The notes under the pieces are model-generated. The model saw only the letters and a list, made by a program, of their open reading frames with translations, searched no databases and was not told the DNA's origin. 64,000 bases of DNA from Desulfomicrobium orale DSM 12838 (GTDB lineage Bacteria > Desulfobacterota > Desulfovibrionia > Desulfovibrionales > Desulfomicrobiaceae), in contig NZ_CP014230.1 of assembly GCF_001553625.1 (NCBI RefSeq), positions 1,922,001 to 1,986,000 on the forward strand. The letters are read 5' to 3'. Every line of letters begins with the position of its first letter. Within the stretch, counting starts at the first letter, position 1. Below, in pieces: positions 1-8,751 of this stretch. The translations under genes were made by a program, and so were the position numbers.

Positions 1-69
1 TTTATACTCAGAGAATACAGGAGAAATGTCAAAGATGTTTAGCTCGGAGAGACCAAGGAGAGCCACTTG

Positions 70-456
70 ATGAAAGATTTTCCCCCTCATTCCCGGAGTT
101 ATGGTCGATCGGTTTCGGACATGCATGCAGCATTGCTCAGCCGTCTGGCTGAAATGCACATACCCGTTTTCTGTACGATAGATCACGCTGAGAACGCACG
201 CGGCGCAGGTCTTGAAATGCCGGAGACGCGCGTCGTCATTTTGGGTAATCCCGTTGTCGGCACGCCGCTCATGCAGGCGGCCCCGGACATCGCCCTGGAT
301 TTACCGTTGAGGATACTCATTCGCGAAACGTCTTCCGGGTGCGAGCTGCTCTATACTCCGTCCGCCGCCCTGGCTGACCGGTATCATCTGGACCCGTCGC
401 GGCCGGAGCTGCTGAAAATTTCTGCATTTCTTGAAAATCTGTGCGGAAGCCTTTGA
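70..456 (+). CDS. DUF302 family protein
   Basis: A 128-residue cytoplasmic protein without signal peptide or membrane segment. The sequence matches the small alpha/beta DUF302 domain: a central stretch around residues 55-75 (TRVVILGNP, then LMQAAPDIALDLPLRILI) and a tail with LYTPSAALADRYHL are typical. The family has no firmly established biochemical role; some members bind ligands or act in stress responses. The ATG at 70 is preferred over the TTG one codon earlier, since AGGAGAG lies about 9 bases upstream. The gene ends 76 bases before the membrane glycosyltransferase start, so co-transcription is possible. Family assignment is fairly sure; function is unknown. Confidence 0.75.
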   Translation: MKDFPPHSRSYGRSVSDMHAALLSRLAEMHIPVFCTIDHAENARGAGLEMPETRVVILGNPVVGTPLMQAAPDIALDLPLRILIRETSSGCELLYTPSAALADRYHLDPSRPELLKISAFLENLCGSL

Positions 457-532
457 TCCTTCCGAAATATCCTTTTCCTGCGGCAAATATGCTTTCCAGC
501 TGATTTCTTGTGCTGATTTCATTGTTTCTCCG

Positions 533-2092
533 ATGAAAAACATGTCGTGTGATCAGGTGGAAATGAGGCCGGCAGGGTTTCTGTTCCTCCATCGTCCCAT
601 CTTGTGGTTTCTGGCCGCTTTTCTGGCAGTATGCGCCGCCTTCGTGGGTAATGCGAGTCGGGGGCTGATGGAGACCACGGAAGGACGCTATGCCGAATGC
701 GCCCGGGAGATGGTCGAAACGGGAAACTATCTGGAGCCGACCCTCAATTACGTTCCACATTGGACCAAGCCGCCCATGGCCTACTGGTCCACGGCTGCGG
801 GGATCAAAATACTCGGCAACACAGAAGTCGGAGTCCGCCTGGCCAGCGGGCTGGCCTTTCTGGGGACTGTCGTGCTGACCGCCATGATGGCCTGGAGGCT
901 CTGGGGAGAACGGGCTGCGTTTTTGGCGTTTGTCGTGTACATCTCTTCGGTATTGCCTGTGCTTGGCGCTACCATGTTGAGTACGGACATGCTGCTGACC
1001 TGGTGGGAGACTCTTGCCGTTGCGCTGTATCTTTTCTGGGCTTTTCCCGGCGTGCCCCTGCGCTCGGACGGACAGGATCATTCCGAGCCGCTTGCGGACT
1101 GGCGCATCCATCTCTGCTGGGCGGCCTTCGGGCTGGCCTTCCTGACCAAAGGGCCGCCGGCTCTTCTCCCTTTACTCTGTCTGCTTCTCTGGCATTGGTG
1201 GCGGTTCAGGAGTCTGCGTATCTTTTCTCTGCCCGGTCTGATTCTTTTTTCCGTGTGCGCTTTTTCCTGGTTTGGTCTCATGACTTGGAAGCATCCCGGC
1301 CTGTTGAGCTATTATTTGCTGGAGGAAATTGCGGGTCGGGTGGCTACGGATGTTTTTGACCGCAATCCAGAGTGGTACAGTCCCTTCATTATTTACGCTC
1401 CGCTTCTTATCCTGGGACAGGCGCACTGGCTCTGGATTCTCTGGCAAAGACGGGCCCGCTGGCATGGGTTGGGCTTTATGGAGCGGTCCATACGGATTTT
1501 TCTCCTGCTTTGGTTCTTTTTACCGCTCCTTGTGTTCTGTCTGTCCAAGAGCCGTTTGCCGTTGTATATTTTACCCCTTTCCGTGCCTCTTGTACTTTTT
1601 CTGACCTTTTTTCTGAACTGCAGCATCGGGGCGCACATGCGGTCCGTGCTTTTCACATGCGCCACTGCGGTGTTTGTCCTGTGCGTCATGCGATGGATTT
1701 CGGGTGTACTGCCTCTGCCGGAGAACATGCGCCATCTGGCTGAAATCGTGCGTCAGGAAGAGGCGGTCCGCCCGGCCCCTTTGACAGGGCTGTTGACCAC
1801 TCCGGCATATGGCCTTCAGTTCTACATGCGAAAAGAAATGAACTGGCTTGAAGATCGGGGCGGAAAGGAAGAGACACTGCGGGGCTATCTTGCCGGGTTG
1901 AAGACACCTGAGCGTCTGGTGATCAAGGAAAAGTACACGGCGCTGGTACATCTCCTATGCGCCCGGGCGCGAGTCCGGGTGACGGAACGCCTGGCCGGAG
2001 AGTACGGCATTTTCTATCTGGAGCCTGAAGTAGCGCGATCCTCTGTCGGTGAAGGAGGCACCGGAGTTCCGGAAGCCTCCACGGTTCATTGA
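533..2092 (+). CDS. ArnT-like membrane glycosyltransferase (PMT/GT83 family)
   Basis: A 519-residue polytopic inner-membrane protein with roughly twelve hydrophobic segments. It resembles the ArnT/dolichyl-phosphate-mannose transferases, which move a sugar from a polyprenyl-phosphate carrier onto lipid A or a protein on the periplasmic face. The first periplasmic loop has the family signature TTEGRYAECAREM followed by HWTKPPMAYW, matching the catalytic-acid and KPP region of ArnT. The frame is open back to a TTG at 431, but the first 34 residues are not family-like. ATG at 533 is chosen, although its Shine-Dalgarno is weak and ATG 542 or 563 are possible. The acceptor and the sugar cannot be told from sequence. 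Confidence 0.8.
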   Translation: MKNMSCDQVEMRPAGFLFLHRPILWFLAAFLAVCAAFVGNASRGLMETTEGRYAECAREMVETGNYLEPTLNYVPHWTKPPMAYWSTAAGIKILGNTEVGVRLASGLAFLGTVVLTAMMAWRLWGERAAFLAFVVYISSVLPVLGATMLSTDMLLTWWETLAVALYLFWAFPGVPLRSDGQDHSEPLADWRIHLCWAAFGLAFLTKGPPALLPLLCLLLWHWWRFRSLRIFSLPGLILFSVCAFSWFGLMTWKHPGLLSYYLLEEIAGRVATDVFDRNPEWYSPFIIYAPLLILGQAHWLWILWQRRARWHGLGFMERSIRIFLLLWFFLPLLVFCLSKSRLPLYILPLSVPLVLFLTFFLNCSIGAHMRSVLFTCATAVFVLCVMRWISGVLPLPENMRHLAEIVRQEEAVRPAPLTGLLTTPAYGLQFYMRKEMNWLEDRGGKEETLRGYLAGLKTPERLVIKEKYTALVHLLCARARVRVTERLAGEYGIFYLEPEVARSSVGEGGTGVPEASTVH

Positions 2093-2192
2093 CGCCGCTG
2101 GAGCCCGACCCCCCGGGGAAAAGTGTTCCTGCCTTTTTCTTGACCTGCCCGCCAAGAGACGTAAAAAAGCGCTCACACAAAAAGGAAGTACT

Positions 2193-2765
2193 ATGTCCCG
2201 TTCCCTCATGAAGCGTGAAGTTATCGAAGAGGCGGCCATCCGTCTGTTTTCCACCAAGGGGTTGACCCGCACTACCGTCAAGGACATTGCCGCCGCCGCG
2301 GGAGTGACGGAAGGTGTTCTGTACCGGCACTACGAAGGTAAGGAGGAGATGGCCTGGAAGCTCTTCAACAGGGAGCTGGACCAGTTCATCCATCTGGTTT
2401 CGGAAGTTCTCTTCGACAACCGCCTGCCTTTTGCCCAGCGCTTCAGCTTGGCTATCCAGACCATCTACGACTACTACGTCTACAACAGTGATCAGTTCGC
2501 CTTCATCTTGCTGACTCAGCACGGCTTTCCGGAAGAACGTCTGGTGTCCCGGAAGAGCGATCCCATGGACGTCACCTCCCGCTTCATCGGGCAGGGGATC
2601 GGCGATGGGGATATTCCGCCCTGCGATGCGGAGCTTTGTGCGGGCCTTATCATGGGCGCCATCCTGCAGCCACTCGTATTGCACCGCTACGGCAGACTGG
2701 AGCTTGAGCCCTCCACCCATCTTCACGTCACCGAAGCCTGTATGCGTATTCTGGGTGCGGCCTGA
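2193..2765 (+). CDS. TetR family transcriptional regulator
   Basis: A 190-residue one-component regulator. The N-terminal 50 residues form a TetR helix-turn-helix: EEAAIRLFSTKGLTRTTVKDIAAAAGV, then GVLYRHYEGKEE. The remaining helical part would bind a small ligand. The start at ATG 2193 is supported by AAAGGAAG about 5 bases upstream; the longer open frame from 2049 has no family similarity. Only 4 bases separate its stop from the start of the MFS-acyltransferase fusion, so the two form an operon. The regulator probably controls that membrane-lipid gene in response to a fatty-acyl or lipid signal; this is inference from position. Confidence 0.88.
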   Translation: MSRSLMKREVIEEAAIRLFSTKGLTRTTVKDIAAAAGVTEGVLYRHYEGKEEMAWKLFNRELDQFIHLVSEVLFDNRLPFAQRFSLAIQTIYDYYVYNSDQFAFILLTQHGFPEERLVSRKSDPMDVTSRFIGQGIGDGDIPPCDAELCAGLIMGAILQPLVLHRYGRLELEPSTHLHVTEACMRILGAA

Positions 2766-2769
2766 GCAC

Positions 2770-5700
2770 ATGAAGAAAATACTCCGGCGCGACCCGGCGC
2801 ATCCCCGCAGAACCGGGCCATGGGGTTTCATCCCTTACCTCGCCGTGGTCCTGATCAACGCCATGATTGATCTGGGGCACAAGATCGTCATCCAGAACAC
2901 GATTTTCAAATGCTACGATGGCTCCACCCAGATCGGGCTGACGGCTCTCGTCAACGCCTGCATTTTGCTGCCGTTCATCCTTTTTTTCACTCCGGCCGGG
3001 TTCCTGGCCGACCGTTTTCCCAAGCATCTGGTTATGCGCTGGACAGCGGCCTTCGCTCTGCCCCTGACGGTGCTCATCACCGTGGCCTACGTCACGGGCC
3101 GGTTTGAGACAGCCTTTATTTTGACTCTCATCCTGGCCGCCCAGTCGGCCTTCTATTCTCCGGCCAAATACGGCTATATCCGGGAAATGGCGGGAAAGGA
3201 CAATCTGGGCATGGCCAATGGCGTGGTCCAGGCCGTGACCATCGTGGCCATCCTGCTCGGCGGCGTGCTTTTTTCCCAGCTCTTCGAGACGCTCATCGGT
3301 CAGGCCCGGAGCAGGGAAGAGATCCTCATGGCCGTCGCGCCATGCGGCTTTCTGCTGATGGCCGGAGCCCTGGCCCAGACCATTGTGGCCTGGCGCATTC
3401 CCGCCTACCGGAGCGGCGACGCGGACCTGCATCTGAATATGCGCTCCTATGTCCGCGGAACATATCTGAAGACGAATCTCGGCAACCTCTGGCGCGATCC
3501 TTCCATCCGCATGTCCGTGCTGGGGCTGTCTCTGTTCTGGGCCGTGAATCAGGTGCTTCTGGCCGCCTTCGGCGCGCATCTGAAGGAAATGGCCGGGGAG
3601 ACCTCGACAGTGGTGGCCCAGGGACTTCTGGCCATCGGCGGGGTGGGTATTATCGCCGGTTCCGTGACCGCCGGGCGGCTGTCCAGAAACCATATCGAAA
3701 CGGGTCTCGTTCCGCTGGCTGCCATCGGCATGACCGTGTGCATGGGGGCTATCCCCTTCATGAGCGATACCTTCGTTCTGGGAACGCTGCTGGCCGTGTA
3801 CGGCTTTTTTGGCGGGCTGTTCGTGGTGCCTCTGAACGCCCTCATCCAGTTCAACGCCCCGGAGTCGGAATCGGGAGCCATTCTGGCCGGAAACAATTTC
3901 GTTCAGAACGTATTCATGTTGTCCTTTCTGGGGGCCACGGTGCTGATGTCCATGACCGACCTGGGCAGCGCGCCTTTCATCCTGGGTCTGGCTGGAATCA
4001 TGGCCCTGGGGGCGGTCTTTTCCCTGAGCTTCATGCTCCGGCCGTTTCTGTGTCTGGTGCTGCGTTTTATTTTCGGTCTGCGCTACCGGCTGACCGTTTC
4101 CGGCCTGGAGCATTTCCCGGCCAAAGGCGGTGTGCTGCTGCTTGGCAACCACACGAGCTGGATCGACTGGGCCATGCTGTATCTGGCGGCCCCTCGGCCC
4201 ATGCGTTTTGTCATGTCCAGCGCCTATTACAACCGCCGGGGCATACGCTGGTTTTTTGATTTGTACCGGGCCATTCCCATTTCTCCCACGGCCAACAGGG
4301 CCGCCCTGCGTAAGATAGCCGATGCCCTCAAGAGCGGGGATTGCGTGGCGCTTTTTCCGGAGGGAGCCATCAGCCGCAATGGCCAGCTGGGCGAATTCCG
4401 GCGAGGTTTTTCCATACCCGCCGTGCAGTCGGGGTGTCCGATCATTCCCTTTTATCTGAACGGCCTTTGGGGCAGCCGGTGGTCCGCCGTTACCCGGCAT
4501 TTCCGGCGCAACTCCGGTCTGAAGCGGGTGCGGGATGTTCATGTCGGTTTCGGACCGCCCCTGCCTTCCACAGCCGTGGTTTCAGAAGTCAAGAACGCCG
4601 TCAGGCTGCTTTCCGTCGCCGTCTGGAGCGATTTTTCCCGCAGCCGGAAGTCCATCCCGGAAAACTGGCTGCGCGTGGCCGCCCGTGCCCCGCGCCGTCC
4701 GGCTGTGGCTGACTCCTCCGGCCGGCGGTTGTCCGTATTGAAGCTCTTTCATGCCGCCCTTCAGCTTTCGCGGACGCTCCACCGCATGCCCGCGAAAAGT
4801 CTGGGTGTCATGCTGCCCCCGGGAGCATCGGGCCTTCTGGCCAATCTGGCCGTGCTGATGGCGGGTAAAACCGCCGTCAACCTCGACCCTTCGCTGGATG
4901 GTCAGGCTTTAGCCCGCTGCCGGGAGCAGGCCGGGATACGCACGGTCCTGACATCCTCCTCCCAATGGGACAATCTGGAGGCGGCTTTCGATCTGGAACC
5001 TTTTTTCGTGGAGATACCAAAATCCACTGTGACACAGCTGTGTGCGACACGGATCATCCTTGCCCTGCCTTTTTTTCTGGCCCGATTCTTCCTGCCGGTC
5101 TGCCTGGATCCGCATGGCGAAGCGGCTGTCTTCGTGGACCGGGACGGCGTGGTCAGCGCGTGTCTGAGCCATGCGGACATCATCACCTTCGTCCGGCAGA
5201 TGGCCTCCCTTTTCCCGCCCGAAGCCGAGGATACGATGCTGAGCGCCGAGCCCCTGCACCGGTCATGGGGTTTGACCATCGGCGCGTTCATGCCGCTTCT
5301 GGAATCCGTACCTCTTGTCTGTCACCACGACCCGCTGGATGTCCGGGGCGTGGGCCGGCTGTGCGTCAGACACAGAGCCTCGGTGTTGTGCTCGGGGCCA
5401 GAGGCCCTGTGCGACTATGTCCAGAATGAAGCCATGCCCGCCCTCATGCTGGATTCCGTGCGTCTGGTTCTCTCGGCAGGCGGCGAGCTGCCCGGCCGGT
5501 ACGCGCGGGGCTTTCGCGAGAAATTCGGCCTTGCCGTCCACCACGGCTATGGTCTCGGCGATGCCATGCCCGTTGTGGCCGTCAACGCCCGCGACATCCT
5601 GAATCCGGCGGACATGAGCATCCAGTACGGTTGGAAGTCCGGTTCGGCGGGGCTGCCGTTGCCCGGTTCCGCCGTGCGTGTTGTCCGTCCGGGCAGCCGG

Positions 5701-5862
5701 CCCCTTGAAGACGCGCCCCAGGGAGAACGGGGCCTGATTTTCGTCTGCGGGGTCCGGAGTGCGGACAGCGAGAGAGATTCCGTCGAACAGGACGGCCTTT
5801 TCTGGCATCCGACCGGTGATACGGGATATCTGGATGAGGACGGATTTCTCGTGCTGGGCTGA
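2770..5862 (+). CDS. LplT-Aas-like fusion: MFS lysophospholipid transporter, PlsC acyltransferase, degenerate AMP-binding domain
   Basis: A 1,030-residue inner-membrane protein with three modules. Residues 1 to about 430 form a 12-segment MFS unit like the lysophospholipid flippase LplT. Residues about 440-630 are a PlsC-type acyltransferase with NHTSWID near 458 and FPEGAISR near 529. Residues about 640-1030 resemble the acyl-ACP synthetase half of Aas. In characterised fusions the system imports lysophospholipids and re-acylates them. Here the third module looks dead: the usual SGSEGxPKG loop is replaced by FVDRDGVVSACLSH, YGxTE by YGLGDAM, and the protein stops right after TGDTGYLDEDGFLVLG, so the C-terminal subdomain and its catalytic lysine are absent. 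The transporter and PlsC motifs look intact. Confidence 0.85.
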   Translation: MKKILRRDPAHPRRTGPWGFIPYLAVVLINAMIDLGHKIVIQNTIFKCYDGSTQIGLTALVNACILLPFILFFTPAGFLADRFPKHLVMRWTAAFALPLTVLITVAYVTGRFETAFILTLILAAQSAFYSPAKYGYIREMAGKDNLGMANGVVQAVTIVAILLGGVLFSQLFETLIGQARSREEILMAVAPCGFLLMAGALAQTIVAWRIPAYRSGDADLHLNMRSYVRGTYLKTNLGNLWRDPSIRMSVLGLSLFWAVNQVLLAAFGAHLKEMAGETSTVVAQGLLAIGGVGIIAGSVTAGRLSRNHIETGLVPLAAIGMTVCMGAIPFMSDTFVLGTLLAVYGFFGGLFVVPLNALIQFNAPESESGAILAGNNFVQNVFMLSFLGATVLMSMTDLGSAPFILGLAGIMALGAVFSLSFMLRPFLCLVLRFIFGLRYRLTVSGLEHFPAKGGVLLLGNHTSWIDWAMLYLAAPRPMRFVMSSAYYNRRGIRWFFDLYRAIPISPTANRAALRKIADALKSGDCVALFPEGAISRNGQLGEFRRGFSIPAVQSGCPIIPFYLNGLWGSRWSAVTRHFRRNSGLKRVRDVHVGFGPPLPSTAVVSEVKNAVRLLSVAVWSDFSRSRKSIPENWLRVAARAPRRPAVADSSGRRLSVLKLFHAALQLSRTLHRMPAKSLGVMLPPGASGLLANLAVLMAGKTAVNLDPSLDGQALARCREQAGIRTVLTSSSQWDNLEAAFDLEPFFVEIPKSTVTQLCATRIILALPFFLARFFLPVCLDPHGEAAVFVDRDGVVSACLSHADIITFVRQMASLFPPEAEDTMLSAEPLHRSWGLTIGAFMPLLESVPLVCHHDPLDVRGVGRLCVRHRASVLCSGPEALCDYVQNEAMPALMLDSVRLVLSAGGELPGRYARGFREKFGLAVHHGYGLGDAMPVVAVNARDILNPADMSIQYGWKSGSAGLPLPGSAVRVVRPGSRPLEDAPQGERGLIFVCGVRSADSERDSVEQDGLFWHPTGDTGYLDEDGFLVLG

Positions 5863-5919
5863 CCCGGTCTTTCGTCGACTGAAGCGGCGTTTTCGCAATT
5901 ACCATCCTTCCGGAGAGCA

Positions 5920-6117
5920 ATGATCACCGTACGTCTTGAGCCCGAAAACCGGGAAGTCATCGTGGACCGTGCCAGGACCGTCTTACAGCTGCTGCGGCAG
6001 GTGGGCCGGAAACCCGGCCGGGTTCTGGTCATCCGGGACGGCCAGCTGCTCACGCCGGACCTGAACCTGCGCGACGGGGACATCGTGACCGTCCGGGACG
6101 CTGGGTCCAGAGGATAG
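5920..6117 (+). CDS. ThiS/MoaD-like sulfur-carrier (ubiquitin-fold) protein
   Basis: A 65-residue beta-grasp protein. The pattern ITVRLEPENREVIV, VLQLLRQVGRKPG, VLVIRDGQLLTPD and LRDGDIVTVRD is that of ThiS, MoaD, Urm1 and TtuB. Such proteins carry sulfur as a C-terminal thiocarboxylate made by an E1-like enzyme. The C-terminus here is GSRG, a single terminal glycine rather than the usual Gly-Gly. The gene ends 3 bases before a TtuA-like tRNA thiolase, which suggests it is the sulfur donor for that enzyme, as TtuB is for TtuA in Thermus. No E1 activator is seen nearby. Start is ATG 5920 with GGAGAG upstream. Confidence 0.8.
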   Translation: MITVRLEPENREVIVDRARTVLQLLRQVGRKPGRVLVIRDGQLLTPDLNLRDGDIVTVRDAGSRG

Positions 6118-6120
6118 AAT

Positions 6121-7017
6121 ATGAAATGCAAGCGCTGTCAGGTTCCCGCCGTCGTGGCTTTGCCCAGTCACCACGCCGCGTTCTGCCGGAATTGCTATCT
6201 GCTGTTCGCCCGCAGACTGGTGGAGCGGGCCATCAAGGAGCACGACATGTGCACGCCGGAGGACAATATTCTGGTGGCCATCTCCGGCGGCAAGGATTCT
6301 CTGGCTCTGTCCTGGCAGTTGCGGGAGCTGGGCTACAAGGTCACGGGCCTGCACATCGATCTGGGCATCGCCGGCTCGTCGTCCGTGGCCCGCGCGCATA
6401 CCGAGCGTTTTTGCGCCGCCCACGGCATCCCCCTGCATGTGCTGGAAATGGCCTCCATGGGGCTGTCCATGGACGAGGTGAAGCGCCGCATCAAGCGGCC
6501 CATCTGTTCGGTCTGCGGCCAGACCAAGCGCTATTTCTTCAACAGATTCGCTCTGGAAAACGGATTCAACGTCTTGGCCACCGGCCACAATCTGGATGAC
6601 GAAACCTCCCGCCTGTTCGCCAACATCATGCGCTGGGACGTGGAATATCTGAGCGATCAGGGGCCGGTCATGCCTGCGGGCAACGGCTTCGCCAAGAAGA
6701 TCAAGCCGCTTTTCCGCATGTCCGAATTCGAGACGGCCAATCTGTGCTTTCTGGCCGGAATCGATTACGGTTACGCGCCTTGTCCGTACAGCTCCAAAGC
6801 CAGCTTTCCTGTTTACAAGAATCTGCTGGCCGATCTGGAAGACATTCAGCCCGGGCGGAAGATTCATTTTTATGATGGATTTCTGAAGCGCGGCCGGGCG
6901 GGATTCGCCAGCCGGACCCAGGAAGAGGTCAGGCCCTGCAATGCCTGCGGCTACCCGACTTCGGCGGGGGAGTGCGGCGTGTGCCGTCTGAAGGAAATGA
7001 TGCGCGGAAAGGAGTAG
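6121..7017 (+). CDS. TtuA/Ncs6-like tRNA 2-thiolation enzyme (PP-loop ATPase)
   Basis: A 298-residue cytoplasmic enzyme of the TtuA/TtcA/Ncs6 family, which adenylates a tRNA uridine and replaces the C2 oxygen with sulfur. An N-terminal CKRC...CRNC zinc site occupies residues 3-26, the PP-loop SGGKDS lies near 55-60, the core Fe-S cysteines appear in CSVCG and in APCPYSS, GHNLDDE contains the conserved acidic patch, and a second zinc ribbon CNACG...CGVC closes the protein. This arrangement fits TtuA/Ncs6 rather than TilS. It is translationally linked to the ThiS-like gene 3 bases upstream. A rho-independent terminator follows. Confidence 0.85.
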   Translation: MKCKRCQVPAVVALPSHHAAFCRNCYLLFARRLVERAIKEHDMCTPEDNILVAISGGKDSLALSWQLRELGYKVTGLHIDLGIAGSSSVARAHTERFCAAHGIPLHVLEMASMGLSMDEVKRRIKRPICSVCGQTKRYFFNRFALENGFNVLATGHNLDDETSRLFANIMRWDVEYLSDQGPVMPAGNGFAKKIKPLFRMSEFETANLCFLAGIDYGYAPCPYSSKASFPVYKNLLADLEDIQPGRKIHFYDGFLKRGRAGFASRTQEEVRPCNACGYPTSAGECGVCRLKEMMRGKE

Positions 7018-7060
7018 GGTAGCCGCAACCTGAACCTCAGGACCGTTTTCACGAAAATCA

Positions 7061-7095
7061 AAGCCGTGCGGACCGGGTGGCCTGCACGGCTTTTT
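7061..7095 (+). terminator. Rho-independent terminator after ttuA-like gene
   Basis: AAGCCGTGC and its complement GCACGGCTT form a stem around a 14-base loop, ending in a run of T. It lies 44 bases after the ttuA-like stop and between two convergent genes, so it may also serve the diguanylate cyclase on the other strand. Confidence 0.8.
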
Positions 7096-7112
7096 CACGG
7101 CAAGGAAGCGGT

Positions 7113-8570
7113 TCAGATCTGGGCCACGTTGTCTTCGATGGCCGACGCGCAGACCATGTTCCGGCCGTTGGCCTTGGCTCTGTACAGAGCCTTGTCGGCA
7201 CTGTGTACCAGGGCTTCCGGGGGCTCCAGGGCGCCGGGGACGAGGCTTGCGATGCCGATGGAGGCCGTGACCCGGAAACTCTTCTGCTGGAAGCGGAACG
7301 TGGTTTTTCCGATGATCGCCCGCAGGCGTTCCGCCAGCATCCAAGCCTGTTCCTCCCGCGTCTGCGGCAGGATGATCACGAATTCCTCACCGCCGTATCT
7401 GGCGGGGAAATCCGATTCCCGCAGGGTCTTGCGCAGGATCTTTCCGACTTCCCGCAGCACGGCGTCCCCAGCCTGATGGCCGTATGTGTCGTTGACGGAC
7501 TTGAAATAATCCAGATCGATCATGAGCAGGCTCAGTTCCTGCTGATGCCTCTGGTGGCGTTTCATTTCTTCCCGGAGTCTGGTGTCAAAATTATGTCTAT
7601 TGGCGACATGCGTCAGGCCGTCCCTGTTCGCATGTGCCCTGATCTTGCGAAATTCCAGGCTGTTACGCATGGCCAGAGCCAGATGGTTGGCTGCCGCGCG
7701 CAGGGTGAGGGTGCGGTCCCGCCCCAGAGACTGCGCTTCGTCCGAGCCGATGACCAGCGCCCCGAAGACCGTTCCGTCCGTACTGAGGGGCTGGGTGATG
7801 AGCTGCTCCAGCTCGGGAGGCGTTTCCGGGTTTTCCCGGCGGGCCATGAAACTGACCTGATAGCCGCGCACATCCCCGGCGTTGTACCGTCTGGCGACGC
7901 TCAGAAGATGGTTGATCCACCGTTCCTGGAGGCCACCCGTGATATTCTCGGGCAAAAAGAGCTCCGCTTCCATCTGGCCGTCATGTTCCGCCCAGAATAC
8001 GCCCATAAGGTGAGTGACGTTGAAAAGCAGATTCAGGTCCCCGGCACAGTTGGAAAGAACCACTGCGGGATCCAGACTCTGACTGGCTCTGGTCAGGAGC
8101 TGGTTCAGGAATGCCAGCTGTTCGTTCTTGCGGGTCAGAAGTTCCCGCTCCAGCGTGATTTCGCGGGCCATCATGCGGATATCCCGGTACAGGTCGGAGA
8201 TTTCTTCCGCCTGGGCCAGGGCGCGGGAAATTTTTTCCTTGCTTACGGGGCAGGTGACGAGGGTCAGAAAATCCCCCTTGGCCATGAAGTCCAGCACCTC
8301 CGGGGTCTCGCTGTCGGCAATGAGCAGCCACTGCCAGGACGGCCGGGCCAGAAAGGCCTGCCGTTCGCGGGGGCCGAGGCCGGACCAGACAGAAGAGGGG
8401 ACAAAGGCCAGTCCTTCCTGATTTCCGGCTTCCACTTCCGCCATATACTCCTTGGCCGAAGGCAGGTCGCAGCACTCCAGAACATGGTGTTCCGGCAGGG
8501 CCGAAAGCAGCTGTTCCGCGAGTTCGGGAGAGAGGCCCAGACCAAGGCAGAACCGTCGGGGTGTATGCAT
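7113..8570 (-). CDS. Diguanylate cyclase with receiver-like and GAF-like sensory regions
   Basis: A 485-residue soluble signalling protein that would make cyclic di-GMP from two GTP. The C-terminal GGDEF domain (about residues 320-475) has the active loop GGEEF near 391, and RESD five residues before it is an intact inhibitory I-site. Residues 160-310 look like a GAF sensor, 115-155 like a coiled-coil linker, and the first 110 like a degenerate receiver fold, with DSETPEVLDFM in place of a clean phospho-acceptor site. ATG 8570 is chosen because GGAGGA sits 5 bases upstream; the frame extends further without homology. It is divergent from the glycosyltransferase. The signal it senses is unknown. 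Confidence 0.87.
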   Translation of the reverse strand: MHTPRRFCLGLGLSPELAEQLLSALPEHHVLECCDLPSAKEYMAEVEAGNQEGLAFVPSSVWSGLGPRERQAFLARPSWQWLLIADSETPEVLDFMAKGDFLTLVTCPVSKEKISRALAQAEEISDLYRDIRMMAREITLERELLTRKNEQLAFLNQLLTRASQSLDPAVVLSNCAGDLNLLFNVTHLMGVFWAEHDGQMEAELFLPENITGGLQERWINHLLSVARRYNAGDVRGYQVSFMARRENPETPPELEQLITQPLSTDGTVFGALVIGSDEAQSLGRDRTLTLRAAANHLALAMRNSLEFRKIRAHANRDGLTHVANRHNFDTRLREEMKRHQRHQQELSLLMIDLDYFKSVNDTYGHQAGDAVLREVGKILRKTLRESDFPARYGGEEFVIILPQTREEQAWMLAERLRAIIGKTTFRFQQKSFRVTASIGIASLVPGALEPPEALVHSADKALYRAKANGRNMVCASAIEDNVAQI

Positions 8571-8751
8571 GAATGTCCTCCACAGCGTGGAAAAATTGAT
8601 ATTGTGCAGGACTAAGCAAATTTTCTGCCAATAACTAAAACCGGTCTCTTCAACCAGTGGAGGCAAGCGCCTGCCGGACATGTTACCGGGGAAAGGCGGA
8701 TGAGAATCCCGCGGCAGCGTCAACGGGTCCGGATATTGCTTTTATCAGGGT

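Noticed and set aside
5863-5919. Lost C-terminal domain of the AMP-binding module in another frame
   Set aside because: Only 57 bases separate the stop from the next gene, and neither other frame shows the conserved GR...K region.
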